NCBI RefSeq assembly: GCF_900188115.1
Contig: NZ_FZNW01000002.1
Span: 186,001-250,000 of the forward strand
From: Haloechinothrix alba
GTDB lineage: Bacteria; Actinomycetota; Actinomycetes; Mycobacteriales; Pseudonocardiaceae
Length of the DNA stretch: 64,000 nucleotides
Direction of reading: 5' to 3'
The position numbers and the translations under genes were made by a program. Under the pieces are notes generated by a model, which searched no databases, had not been told where the DNA came from, and saw only the letters and a list, made by a program, of their open reading frames with translations. Every line of letters begins with the position of its first letter. Position 1 is the first letter of the stretch. Positions 36,220 to 44,780 of this stretch are shown piece by piece.

Positions 36220-37167
36220 ATGCCGACGCACGCGCCGGTACATGTCCTCGGGCTCGGCAAGACCTACGGCAAGGTCGTCGCGCTCGACGGGATATCGTTC
36301 ACCATCGACGAAGGGTCCGTGCTGGGGGTACTGGGGCACAACGGGGCGGGCAAGACCAGCCTGATCGACATACTCACCACAGGAGCACGCCCCACGAGCG
36401 GCGCGGCCACGATCTGCGGCTGGGACGTCGTGCGCTTTCCGCACCATGTGCGGCGCAGCATAGGCGTCGCGGGACAGTTCGCTACCGTGGACGAGGAGCT
36501 GACCGGCCGCGCTCAGCTGGTCCTCCTCGCGCGCCTGTACGGCGCGGGCAGGCGGGCGGCGCGTGATCGGGCCGACGAGCTCATCGACGCGTTCGGGCTG
36601 GCCGACGCGGCCAGACGGAAGGTGCGCACGTACTCCGGCGGCATGCGCCGCAAGCTCGACCTGGCGGCCGGCCTTGTCGCACGGCCGCCTGTACTGTTCC
36701 TGGACGAGCCGACGACGGGTCTGGACCCGGTCAGCAGGAACGTACTGTGGGAGATCGTCACCGACTTGGCTCACCAGGGCACCGCGGTGCTGCTGACCAC
36801 ACAGTACCTGGACGAGGCCGACGTGCTCGCCGATACGCTCATCGTCCTCGCACGGGGCCGGGTCGTCGCCGAGGGCAGGCCCGCCGACCTCAAACGCTCT
36901 CTCGGGAACCGCACCGTCGCGATCCGGTTCCCGAGCCTCACGGCCTCCGAGTACGCGGCACAGTGCGTGGCCTCGCACGGCTTCCGGCCGGTGCGGGATT
37001 CCGGTGAACCATTGCTGCGCATCCCGGTGTCCGGTACGGGAGACATCGCTTCACTGGTGCGTACGTTGGACGGATCCGGCGTCGATGTCGGCGACCTCAC
37101 GGTCAGCGAGCCCACATTGGACGATGTCTATCTCGCACTCCACGGCGCGGGGGACCACCCGGGATGA
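36220..37167 (+). CDS. Daunorubicin-resistance-type ABC exporter ATPase (DrrA-like)
   Basis: ATP-binding subunit of an ABC-2 exporter, 315 residues. Walker A GHNGAGKTS, signature TYSGGMRRKLDLAAGL, Walker B PVLFLDEPTTGLDPVSR and H-loop region LLTTQYLDEAD, all in DrrA form, with the extended C-terminal domain (about 225-315; ending SEPTLDDVYLALHG) that distinguishes DrrA-type from short ABC-2 ATPases. It overlaps the permease gene by ATGA. Likely exports an amphipathic natural product or lipid; the substrate is unknown. Confidence 0.93.
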   Translation: MPTHAPVHVLGLGKTYGKVVALDGISFTIDEGSVLGVLGHNGAGKTSLIDILTTGARPTSGAATICGWDVVRFPHHVRRSIGVAGQFATVDEELTGRAQLVLLARLYGAGRRAARDRADELIDAFGLADAARRKVRTYSGGMRRKLDLAAGLVARPPVLFLDEPTTGLDPVSRNVLWEIVTDLAHQGTAVLLTTQYLDEADVLADTLIVLARGRVVAEGRPADLKRSLGNRTVAIRFPSLTASEYAAQCVASHGFRPVRDSGEPLLRIPVSGTGDIASLVRTLDGSGVDVGDLTVSEPTLDDVYLALHGAGDHPG

Positions 37168-38042
37168 GCAGGCACGCCGCTCCGGTGCGCGGCCCACGCC
37201 CGGACATCACCACTTCCCCGACGACACCGATCCGCCGCTCGCCGCCGGCCGCACACCGGGAGCACTGGGGTGTCAGCGGGTTCGGCACCCAACTGTGGGT
37301 CCTGGCACTGAGGTCGATCCGGACCGCGTTCGGTCACTACCGGCTCATCTTCCTCGGGATACTCCAGCCTGTGGTGATCATGCTGTTGTTCAGCCAGGCT
37401 TTCGCGGGTGTCAGCGAGCTTCCCGGCGTGGCGTCCTACGGCAGTTACATCAACTACCTTCTGCCCGCGACCCTGGTGACGATCGCCGTCATCACGGCGA
37501 TGAGTTCAGGGGCGGCACTGATGTTCGAGATCACATCCGGTTTCGTCGGCAGGCTACGAACGATGCCCATCAGCCTGTTCGCGGTCCTGCTCGCCCGATC
37601 GATCTCCGACACGTTACGCCTCGTCGTACAGCTGGCGGCGGCCATGGTCGTGGCCGTCCTCGTGCTGGATTTCCGGTCCACGAGCTGGGTCGCGTCGGTG
37701 GCAGCCTGCGCGCTGACCGCCGCGGTCGGCTGGGGTATGTCATGGGTCTTCATCGCGATCGCCACCTGGCGGCCTTCGCAGGAGGTCATGCAGGCGGCGT
37801 CGTTCGTGGTGATCTTCCCGCTGATGTTCACCACCAGCGCCTACATGCCGGTCGAGTCGATGCCGGGCTGGATGGAGGCCGTCGCGACCGTCAACCCGCT
37901 GACCTACGCGATCGACGCGGTACGCGCGCTGACGGTCGGCGATCCATACGGTACCGATCTGGCGGCCGCGCTGGCGCTGCTGTGTTGCGCAGCACTGATC
38001 GGAATCCTCACCGCCGCACACGGCATCCGGAGAACGCGGTGA
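37164..38042 (+). CDS. ABC-2 exporter permease (DrrB-like)
   Basis: Membrane partner of the DrrA-like ATPase, 292 residues. A roughly 45-residue cytoplasmic N-terminus is followed by six hydrophobic segments typical of ABC2_membrane: RSIRTAFGHYRLIFLGILQPVVIMLLF, then LPATLVTIAVITAMSSG, TSGFVGRLRTMPIS (the cytoplasmic coupling loop), and the conserved FVVIFPLMFTTSAYMPVESMPGWM block. It ends 67 bp from a convergent gene. Confidence 0.92.
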   Translation: MSRHAAPVRGPRPDITTSPTTPIRRSPPAAHREHWGVSGFGTQLWVLALRSIRTAFGHYRLIFLGILQPVVIMLLFSQAFAGVSELPGVASYGSYINYLLPATLVTIAVITAMSSGAALMFEITSGFVGRLRTMPISLFAVLLARSISDTLRLVVQLAAAMVVAVLVLDFRSTSWVASVAACALTAAVGWGMSWVFIAIATWRPSQEVMQAASFVVIFPLMFTTSAYMPVESMPGWMEAVATVNPLTYAIDAVRALTVGDPYGTDLAAALALLCCAALIGILTAAHGIRRTR

Positions 38043-38109
38043 CGATCGCGGCGGCACACCGGACGCCGGCCTGCTGGTTGTCGGCCTGCCGGCGAGCGTC
38101 CGTGCGCCG

Positions 38110-38709
38110 CTACTCGCCCCAGTACCGTCGCTGGTACTCCGAGCCGTCTTCCGCGTACTCCTCGTACTGGTCGGGTACGTACTCCTGCCACTCCTCGCGC
38201 CAGTCGGGCGCGCTGCCGGAGGGCTGCCGGTCGTCCGTCTGCTGGTGCGGCTCGGAGTCACGGCCCTGACGGGGCTCGGGCTCCTCCGGTGGCGCCGCCT
38301 CCGCCGGATCGGGTTCGGCCGAGGGCGTCGACGTCGTCGTCTTGCTCGATGAAGCGGGTTCGACGGTGTCGCGCCCCTCGGCAGGCGACTCGTCGCGGGT
38401 CTCCGCGCGATGCCCGTCCTCGCTACCGGCCGTGGACTCGCCGCCGAACAGCGCATCGTGGACGACCGGTGCGCCGCCGGCTACCACGACGAGTGCGGCC
38501 GCGACGCCGAGCATCCCCCGCCGGACCGAGGCCACAGCCTCCCCGAGGACGGGCCCGTCGTCCTCGTCGATCGGCCTGCCTTCCCTGGCCAGTAGATCGG
38601 TCGCAGGCACGTGGCGGTTGCGCCGTGAACGCCTGATCCCATCTTCGTGGGCGATCCCGGGCGCTGCGGGACCGTAGCCACCCGCCTGGCCGGCATCTCG
38701 TCTGCCCAC
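38110..38709 (-). CDS. Single-pass membrane protein, disordered exported tail, unknown function
   Basis: A 199-residue protein from GTG 38709, chosen because GGAGGGA is correctly spaced (longer in-frame starts up to 38835 lack a site). About 60 cytoplasmic residues, rich in Arg, lead to a single hydrophobic helix (about 67-87, MLGVAAALVVVAGGAPVV). The remaining half is low-complexity acidic/Pro/Ser/Thr sequence ending in a Trp/Tyr-rich patch (DWREEWQEYVPDQYEEYAED). No family recognised. It converges with the DrrB-like gene. Confidence 0.68.
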   Translation of the reverse strand: MGRRDAGQAGGYGPAAPGIAHEDGIRRSRRNRHVPATDLLAREGRPIDEDDGPVLGEAVASVRRGMLGVAAALVVVAGGAPVVHDALFGGESTAGSEDGHRAETRDESPAEGRDTVEPASSSKTTTSTPSAEPDPAEAAPPEEPEPRQGRDSEPHQQTDDRQPSGSAPDWREEWQEYVPDQYEEYAEDGSEYQRRYWGE

Positions 38710-38868
38710 GTCTTCCCTCCGACGGTCGTGTGCGATACGCACGGCTACCGAAACTCTAACCGCGCCGGGGACGGCGGACGAAGCTGTTTCCGGGACGTGA
38801 CCGATCCGGCGTGCCGAACACGCCCGTGCCGACAAAAGTGACGGCGCCGGTTTTCACTACGTGACAGT

Positions 38869-38903
38869 GCCGATGCCGCCCGCGCTCGGCGCGCGGCATC
38901 GGC
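38869..38903 (-). terminator. Terminator hairpin after the 38911-39504 lipoprotein gene
   Basis: GCCGATGCCG (38869-38878) pairs perfectly with CGGCATCGGC (38894-38903), with an inner CGCG/CGCG helix, 8 bp past the minus-strand stop codon. Confidence 0.68.
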
Positions 38904-38910
38904 GATGCCG

Positions 38911-39504
38911 TCAGACGTTCCGGCACTCCGAAGCCTCCTGGAAAGCGGCCTCGAGCGCCGGGTTCTCCCGGAGATCACCGGACGGCCCGTCCCGCGAGCC
39001 CAGCTCCTCCATCTTCGCGCCTGCCTCGACGACCGCGGCCTGGAAGCTCTCCTCGTCGGTGACCTCGGCTTCCTCCAGGCTCACCATGGCCTCCTGCACC
39101 GCCTCCCTGGATTCCTGCAGGGTTTCCATGGCGGCGTCGTAGGTGTCCTCGCCGCCGTCGACAGGCGGAGGGCCCACATCCCGGAGCGTGTCATCCAGCG
39201 AACCGAACTCGGTATCGAGGCTGCCGAGAAAGTCCAAGAACCCCTCGCGCGCCGATTCCGGATGCGTCGGGTCGATCTCCGGCATCTCGATCGCGGCGCC
39301 GCTGTCCTGTAACGCCGTACAGATCGTTCCTGTCCAGGCGAGTACCTCATCATCCACATCGGCCCCGTTCGAGGCGCCGTCCTGTTCCGGGGTCCCGCTC
39401 GAATCCGCCACGGGCGGTTCGCCCGCACCGTCGTCCGACCCGCATCCTGCCGCCAGCAACGTGGCGAGCACGGCTCCCGCCACAGCTGTGCGAGATCTCA
39501 ACAT
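38911..39504 (-). CDS. Lipoprotein of unknown function
   Basis: A 197-residue lipoprotein: signal with lipobox LLAAGC (Cys about residue 21), a disordered acidic linker (about 22-50) and a mostly helical domain (about 55-197) with many Glu/Asp, two Cys (TICTALQ and SECRNV at the end) and a likely coiled-coil stretch (MVSLEEAEVTDEESFQAAV). AGGAGG precedes the ATG. The pattern resembles small helical actinobacterial lipoproteins of unknown role. Its own terminator follows. Confidence 0.75.
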   Translation of the reverse strand: MLRSRTAVAGAVLATLLAAGCGSDDGAGEPPVADSSGTPEQDGASNGADVDDEVLAWTGTICTALQDSGAAIEMPEIDPTHPESAREGFLDFLGSLDTEFGSLDDTLRDVGPPPVDGGEDTYDAAMETLQESREAVQEAMVSLEEAEVTDEESFQAAVVEAGAKMEELGSRDGPSGDLRENPALEAAFQEASECRNV

Positions 39505-39674
39505 CGTCCTTGTCCTCCTGGCGTAGTCGGGCCAACCGACCGTAGATCCACCGGTCGCTCACGGCAATGCCACCGCGCCGCTGGTTGGCTGTCCGGCCGC
39601 GCGCCTGAACTCCGCGGACAAGTTCCACAGCTCGGACTGTAGGAACGTGCCAAAGCGGATTGACGCGGTACGGC

Positions 39675-40460
39675 TCAACCCGTCACCGGCAGGCGCGTCG
39701 TCACGGGCGCGGGCGCGGTTGCGGTCGGCTTCGCGGGCGCGGCGCCGGGATCGCCGGTACCGTCATCGCCACCGCTACCCGGGTCCCCGTCACTGTCACC
39801 CGGGTCCCCGTCGCCATCGCCGGGATCGCCGTCGCCGGTCCCGCCACCGGCACACGTCACCGAACCGAACGTGACGACCTGTCCCGTGGCCTCGATGTCG
39901 AGCACCAATCCCGCGACCGTCAACGCACCGTCCGGCCCCGTTCCTTGCTTGTTGAACGTCACGGTCACCACGCCGGGAACCCCGAGCTCGGTGTCCGGCT
40001 CGATCTCGCCCGGCTGGAGTTCCTCCGGAGCCTCCACACCCTCGGGCAACTCGATGCCCTCGGACACGTCCGCGAGCTCGAGAGCGCTGATGCCACCCTC
40101 GTCACCCCTGCACCGGACCTCGAGCGCGGAGAGCTCGAGCGGCCCGTCCGCGCTGTGCAACTCGATGTCGGTGAGCCTGGCGGACGACTCGTCCTGCCCC
40201 GCGCGCACGTCGGCAACGCCGATCCGCCCGAGATCGTTCGGAAGCTCGATGCCGGCACGCGAATCCGAAGCCGTTTCGCCTCCGGCGTACACGACGTGGG
40301 GCTCGGGTCCGAACTCGATCGCACCGTCGAGCTCGACGCCGAATGCCTCGGAGCCGCCTTCTTCGGCTCCCGCCGACAGTGCGCCGAGCACGACAGCACC
40401 CGCCGCGGTGGCGGCACCCAGTGCGGCAGCGCCTGCTCGGACGTTCGCGCGTCGCGTCAT
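39675..40460 (-). CDS. Secreted protein of unknown function ending in LPVTG
   Basis: A 261-residue exported protein. Signal peptide to about residue 31 (ending SAGAEEG), a beta-rich domain (about 32-190) with two Cys (EVRCRGD, SVTCAGG), then a Gly/Asp/Pro repeat linker (DGDPGD units, about 205-235), an Ala/Pro stretch, and the last five residues LPVTG directly before the stop. LPxTG is a sortase signal, but no hydrophobic helix or basic tail follows in any frame. It lies 147 bp downstream of the Ig-module protein gene, same strand, behind that gene's terminator. Confidence 0.75.
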   Translation of the reverse strand: MTRRANVRAGAAALGAATAAGAVVLGALSAGAEEGGSEAFGVELDGAIEFGPEPHVVYAGGETASDSRAGIELPNDLGRIGVADVRAGQDESSARLTDIELHSADGPLELSALEVRCRGDEGGISALELADVSEGIELPEGVEAPEELQPGEIEPDTELGVPGVVTVTFNKQGTGPDGALTVAGLVLDIEATGQVVTFGSVTCAGGGTGDGDPGDGDGDPGDSDGDPGSGGDDGTGDPGAAPAKPTATAPAPVTTRLPVTG

Positions 40461-40557
40461 TCCTGGTCCTTTCGCTGATCCGGTTCGTGACGGGAAGAGT
40501 GCCGTCACCCGAGTGACACCGGCGGTGGGCCTGGCGTCCCGGGCGCGGCGAGGGCGG

Positions 40558-40597
40558 GCACCGTGCCCCCGCCCGGCAGCGGGCAGGGGCACGGTGC
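40558..40597 (-). terminator. Terminator hairpin after the Ig-module secreted protein gene
   Basis: GCACCGTGCCCC (40558-40569) pairs perfectly with GGGGCACGGTGC (40586-40597); the loop itself holds GCCCG/CGGGC. It begins 11 bp past the stop at 40608. Confidence 0.75.
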
Positions 40598-40607
40598 CGC
40601 GCGATCA

Positions 40608-42068
40608 TCAGCCGCTCGACCTCGCGGAAAGCTCGAGGTCGATCGTGTTACCCGGTCCCGAGGCGTAGTGGTTGACCAGCCTGGTCAACGGGCCACAGTT
40701 CTCGAAATCCGGCAGGGTGTAGTCACCCGACAGGGCACCGCCCTGCTGGGGGGAGAAGTCCCCGTCCGAGGCGAGCTGCACCTGCGTCGACTCGACGGTC
40801 CGGCAGCTGTCGCCCGAGGAGATGGGGAACCCGAACACGCTCACGCGCGGCAGTGAGACGAACATCTCCGAGGTCGTCTCCAGCCGGCCGTCCTGGAAGG
40901 TGCCGGTAGTCGCACCGACCTGCTCGAAGTCGATGTGTGCGCTGGCAGGCAGGATCCAGAGAACCCGGAAGCTGGTGAACGTGCGGTCGAGCTCGAGATC
41001 GGCTTCGACGTCACCGCTCTCCAGGTCGACTCGGGCGTCCACACCGCCACTCAGCGGTGCCATGCTGTCGGCCGCATTGATGTACGTCTCGCCCATCAGG
41101 TCGAAGCCGACCTCCAGGCCCGGCTCCGGCTCCGGCTCGGCCTCGACAACCTCGACCGTCACCGAACCCGGCTCCGAAACCACCTGCTGACCATCAACCT
41201 CATACGACGCCGAATACGAGAACGCATCCTCACCAGAGAAACCCTCCTCCGGCTCATACGTGAACGACCCATCAGCAGCCACATCCACACTGCCCGCCGA
41301 CGGACCCGACTCCACCTGCGCCGTCAGATCCACATCCTCCGGAGAAGCACCCTCCAACACACCAGGCGCCTCCACACTCAGCACCTCATCCTGAGCGACC
41401 TCGAACGAATGATCACCCACAACCGGAACCTCCGGCGGCTCGTCGGGCAGGATCTCGATCTCCGCAAGGATGTTGTCCTGGTCCGGCAACTGGACGCAGT
41501 CCGACTCGAACGTGCCGAGCCCGGTCAGCTCACCGTTCTCGTCCCGTGGGGTCATTTCGAGGAGCAGATCGCCGACACCGATCTGCGCATCACCCGGCTC
41601 GCTGAACGTCAGGGACGGCGCCTCGCCGAACGCTTCGACGATCAGCTCGCCCTCGTCGGGCACGTCCTGCACCGGAATGTTCGCAGGCACCTCCAGGTCC
41701 AGCGTGGCCTCCGGAGCATCCACGTAGGACTCGGCGAGTGCCTCGCCTTCGATGGTGGATGCCCCCACCAGGTTGAGCCCTTCCGTCGCCTCCGGCGGTG
41801 CCGTACTGACGGTGTCGATGTCGAACCTCGGCGACTGCTCCCCCACCGTGATCTCACCGGGGATGTTCGCGGTGATCTCGACCTCGACCTGCTGAACACC
41901 GATCAGCGGGAACGGACATTCGTAGTCCAGTGTCAACGACGCGGTCTCCGCGTTACCGACACCCGCCGCCATGACTCCTGCCACGCCGACCATGCTCCCG
42001 ACGACCCCAGATACAGTGGTCACCGCGAGCGCGCGTATGCCGCGCCTATGTTTTCCTCGAAAACTCAT
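40608..42068 (-). CDS. Secreted protein with two flanking domains and an Ig-like insert (DUF6801-like)
   Basis: A 486-residue exported protein of unknown function: signal to about residue 40 (ending GNAETA), a first beta-rich domain (about 42-200) starting SLTLDYECPFPLIGVQQVEVE, which resembles what I recall as DUF6801 of actinobacterial secreted proteins, an Ig/cadherin-like module (about 210-315; DGSFTYEPEEGFSGEDAFSYSA), an EPEPEPG linker, and a second beta-rich domain (about 325-486). The C-terminal domain is clearly related to that of the protein at 50711-51979 (GDSCRT/GDECRT, YTLPDFENCG/YTIPTFTGCG). The Ig-like module is written in different codon usage. It lies downstream of the Mce operon, separated by a hairpin and 580 bp. 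Confidence 0.82.
   Translation of the reverse strand: MSFRGKHRRGIRALAVTTVSGVVGSMVGVAGVMAAGVGNAETASLTLDYECPFPLIGVQQVEVEITANIPGEITVGEQSPRFDIDTVSTAPPEATEGLNLVGASTIEGEALAESYVDAPEATLDLEVPANIPVQDVPDEGELIVEAFGEAPSLTFSEPGDAQIGVGDLLLEMTPRDENGELTGLGTFESDCVQLPDQDNILAEIEILPDEPPEVPVVGDHSFEVAQDEVLSVEAPGVLEGASPEDVDLTAQVESGPSAGSVDVAADGSFTYEPEEGFSGEDAFSYSASYEVDGQQVVSEPGSVTVEVVEAEPEPEPGLEVGFDLMGETYINAADSMAPLSGGVDARVDLESGDVEADLELDRTFTSFRVLWILPASAHIDFEQVGATTGTFQDGRLETTSEMFVSLPRVSVFGFPISSGDSCRTVESTQVQLASDGDFSPQQGGALSGDYTLPDFENCGPLTRLVNHYASGPGNTIDLELSARSSG
41135..41430 (-). other. Codon-usage island covering the Ig-like module
   Basis: Within the gene, about 98 codons break the local pattern: pyrimidine-ending codons are mostly T-ending (GGT, GAT, GCT, TAT, GTT; about 33) rather than C-ending (about 8), while the rest of the gene and its neighbours are overwhelmingly C-ending. 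The borders match the module borders, inside the EVPV and EPEPEPG linkers. This indicates that the module was acquired or replaced by recombination from a different source. Confidence 0.7.
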
Positions 42069-42648
42069 ACGCTCCTACTCCCGGACAGTCCTTTCGGAAC
42101 TCGGGCCGTTCACGTTGATCGCCTCGGCCGAGGACGACGCAGCGACGTTCGGCCGCCGTGGGTGGCCGCGCGCTGCCTCTTGGGCAACCTCACCCACCGA
42201 TCGACCGGCCCGTAGGCCGGCCACGCAAACGTGCCCTCCCTGTACACACTCGGCCTTCCCGTTAGCCGGGAAGCACCCGCGACGACCTCGCCCGGCGCCC
42301 GGCAAGGCATAGCGGACGCACTGCCCCCGAACAGCGAAATATTGTCGCCACCCAATTATCACAATTCGACAGAATAAATCGCCCCGACCGATTTGCCTGC
42401 CTTGTGCAGCATATCACTCGATACGGTGAATACCAGGCATCTCACACGTCGAGGAAAGGCAGGACAATGTGTTGATCGTGCACACACAAATATGAAGTGA
42501 ACGTTTGTCTGCACGACACAACCCGCGCGAAGTAGTTCCCATGCCTGTCGAGCCGGCCCCGGCGGTCCATCCTCGCCGGGCTGCGGGTGAAAGTCCTACT
42601 CCCGTCCGCGTGGAACGCCACATGCCGCGCGCAGGGGCGCGCGGCGCG
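42069..42648. other. 580-bp gap between the Mce operon end and the Ig-module protein gene
   Basis: No gene seen. It has the mce terminator hairpin (42624-42645), a loose inverted repeat TCGTGCA (42476-42482) / TGCACGA (42510-42516), an A/T-rich stretch at about 42340-42500 suitable for a promoter, and a ribosome site GGAGTAGGAG before the minus-strand ATG at 42068. I could not assign promoter hexamers. Confidence 0.55.
42624..42645 (-). terminator. Terminator hairpin of the Mce operon
   Basis: GCCGCGCGC (42624-42632), loop AGGG, GCGCGCGGC (42637-42645): perfect 9-bp stem, 3 bp past the stop codon of the mceF-like gene. Confidence 0.65.
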
Positions 42649-43701
42649 TCACCGCACGCAGCCGGCTCCGGTATTCAGCGGTGCAGGAGAGGTATCGCGG
42701 GCCTCCCGGTAGGTGGTTCCCTCGTAGCCCTCGGTACACGGCAGCGGATCGAAGAATGTCGTCACCAGCCCGAAATTCGCGACGCCTCCGGAAAAGACGT
42801 CCGATCCCGCGCCCACCACCTCCGGTGACGCAACCATCATGGTGTCCAGGCCGTCCAGGTTCGCGACGAGAACCTCCGAGGTCGCGGTCAAGTTCGCCAC
42901 CAGCATACCCAGGTCGGGATCCGTCTCGGAAAGCATCGTGCTGATCTCGCCCGCGGCGCCCGGGCCCGAGGAGATCACACGACGGACGTCCCCGTCGGCG
43001 TCTGCGATCTCCTCGGCGATCAACCTGGCGTTCTCACCGAAGGCAGCGATCGACTCGGACGTATCGAGCTGCGTTCCGAGCACTGTGTTTCCGTCCGCAA
43101 GCAGTTCCTTGGTCTGCGGCAGGTGTTCGGTCGCCGTGTCGACGAAACTCTCCAACGCGTCGAGAAGTGCCTGAAAGCTCGGCGCCGTTCCCCGCGTCGC
43201 CTCGTACAGCTCGTCAACGACCGTACGGAGATCGTCGCCGGGCAGCGACTCCACCAGATCGTCGATGGTCAGCAGCACCTGATCGACGGAGAGCGGCAGT
43301 GTGCTGTCCTCCTCGTCGATGACCGAGCCGTCCGTGAGGTACGGTTCGCCTTCCCGGCGTGGTCGCAGGTCCACATACTGCTCTCCCACCGCCGACCGGT
43401 TGGCGACCACCACTTCGACATCGTCGGGCACCGGAGGGGCGTCACCGTCGATGCGCAGGTCGACCTCGATGCCGTCATCGGCCATCCGCATCTCGCCCAC
43501 CCTGCCGACCGCGACGCCACGATAGGTCACCTCGGCGTGGGTGAACACCCCGCCCGATTCCGCCAACTCGGCCGTGACCGTGTACCCCGAGCCGTCGTAG
43601 AGCGAGTCCAGCCCCGCGTACCGCGCGCCCACGAAGGACATGCCGACCAGCGCGATCACCGCGAACACCGTCACCTGGACCCGGACAAGCCTGCTCAGCA
43701 T
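42649..43701 (-). CDS. mceF: Mce-family lipid-transport protein MceF
   Basis: Last of six Mce proteins forming the periplasm-spanning lipid channel. The 350-residue protein has an N-terminal helix (about 8-28), the MCE/MlaD domain (about 38-118; VTAELAESGGVFTHAEVTYRGVAVGRV and VGEQYVDLRPRREGEPYLTDGSVI), a long helical region (about 130-300) and a C-terminus with PLPCTEGYEG and GCVR. The stop-start junction with mceE is TGATG, one base shared. Position and lack of a lipobox identify it as MceF. Confidence 0.92.
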   Translation of the reverse strand: MLSRLVRVQVTVFAVIALVGMSFVGARYAGLDSLYDGSGYTVTAELAESGGVFTHAEVTYRGVAVGRVGEMRMADDGIEVDLRIDGDAPPVPDDVEVVVANRSAVGEQYVDLRPRREGEPYLTDGSVIDEEDSTLPLSVDQVLLTIDDLVESLPGDDLRTVVDELYEATRGTAPSFQALLDALESFVDTATEHLPQTKELLADGNTVLGTQLDTSESIAAFGENARLIAEEIADADGDVRRVISSGPGAAGEISTMLSETDPDLGMLVANLTATSEVLVANLDGLDTMMVASPEVVGAGSDVFSGGVANFGLVTTFFDPLPCTEGYEGTTYREARDTSPAPLNTGAGCVR

Positions 43702-44780
43702 CAGCTCCCACCCCCGGCAGGCGCAGTCGGTGCGTCCACGGACGGTAGGGGTAACCCGGCGGGCGATGCGGACCCGCCCGAGCCGGCGGTGTTCGCATCG
43801 AGCTCCAGGAACCCGTTCATGTAGTCGCCGCGCACGGCGTCGAGAGAGGCGTCCGTGAACGGATAGGTCAACAGCAACTCCATCGCGCGCGGCAGGTCAT
43901 GGCCTGCCTCGGCGAGCTCGCTCAGCACCGGCTCCAGTGCGCGCAGGCTGTCCAGCAGGTCGTCCTTGCTACGCCGCACCGTATCGGTGGCTACTTCGGA
44001 CAGCGAGTCCATCGCGACGAACATCTCGGTGATCTCGTCGCTCTGCTCGGACAGCACTTCGATTCCCGGACCGAGTTCGTCGAGAATCTCGCCGATCTGG
44101 TCGGTACGTTCATTCAGCGTTCCGGACAGCTGTTCGGTGGCGTCGATCGCACGTACGATCTCCTCACGATGCTCGTCGAGCCCGCTCACGAACTCCTCCA
44201 GGTTACCGAGCAACTCCCGCAACTCCTCCGAGTTGCCGTCGAAGACACCGTTGAGTTCGGAGGTGATCTGTTTGAGCTGTCCGATCCCACCGCCGTTGAG
44301 CAACATCGACGTAGCCCCCAGCACCTCCTCGACCTGGAAGTTGCGACCGGTACGCTCCACGGGAACGACCGCCCCGTCTTGGAGGAGCCCCTCCGCAGCC
44401 TCACCCGGCGGGGGTGCCAGCTCGACGAACTTCTCCCCGAGCAAGCTCGTCTGACGCAGCTCGGCCACGGCGTCGGCAGGCAGCCGGACATCACCGTCGA
44501 CAAGGAGCGATACCTCCGCGATCATCCCGTCGTCGGAGAGCTCGACAGCCTCCACCCGGCCGACCGGGATGTCGTCCACGCGCACTTCCGACTGCGGTAC
44601 CAGGTCGAGCACATCGTCGAAATGCGCGGTCACCCGGTACGGATGGTCACCGATCTCCGCACCACCGGGCAACGGTACGTCGTAGAGCCCCTGGAACGAA
44701 CTACATCCGGTCAGCAACGCCGCGACCAGTGCGGCGATCACCGCGCGCACCGTAGGACGCCGAGCCCTCGATCGGCGCAT
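43701..44780 (-). CDS. mceE: Mce-family lipoprotein MceE (LprK-like)
   Basis: Lipid-anchored member of the Mce hexamer, 359 residues. Lipobox LLTGC (Cys about residue 26) follows a basic N-terminus, which marks it as the MceE/LprK position. MCE domain about 45-125 (YRVTAHFDDVLDLVPQSEVRVDDIPVGRVEAVEL, GEKFVELAPPPGE), then a long coiled-coil-forming helical part rich in Glu/Leu (about 140-310) and a Gly/Ser/Pro tail. It shares one base with each neighbouring gene. Confidence 0.93.
   Translation of the reverse strand: MRRSRARRPTVRAVIAALVAALLTGCSSFQGLYDVPLPGGAEIGDHPYRVTAHFDDVLDLVPQSEVRVDDIPVGRVEAVELSDDGMIAEVSLLVDGDVRLPADAVAELRQTSLLGEKFVELAPPPGEAAEGLLQDGAVVPVERTGRNFQVEEVLGATSMLLNGGGIGQLKQITSELNGVFDGNSEELRELLGNLEEFVSGLDEHREEIVRAIDATEQLSGTLNERTDQIGEILDELGPGIEVLSEQSDEITEMFVAMDSLSEVATDTVRRSKDDLLDSLRALEPVLSELAEAGHDLPRAMELLLTYPFTDASLDAVRGDYMNGFLELDANTAGSGGSASPAGLPLPSVDAPTAPAGGGS

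Noticed and set aside
39675-39689. LPVTG as a working sortase sorting signal
   Set aside because: Canonical signals need a hydrophobic helix and basic tail after the motif. The stop codon follows at once and no such tail exists in other frames downstream.
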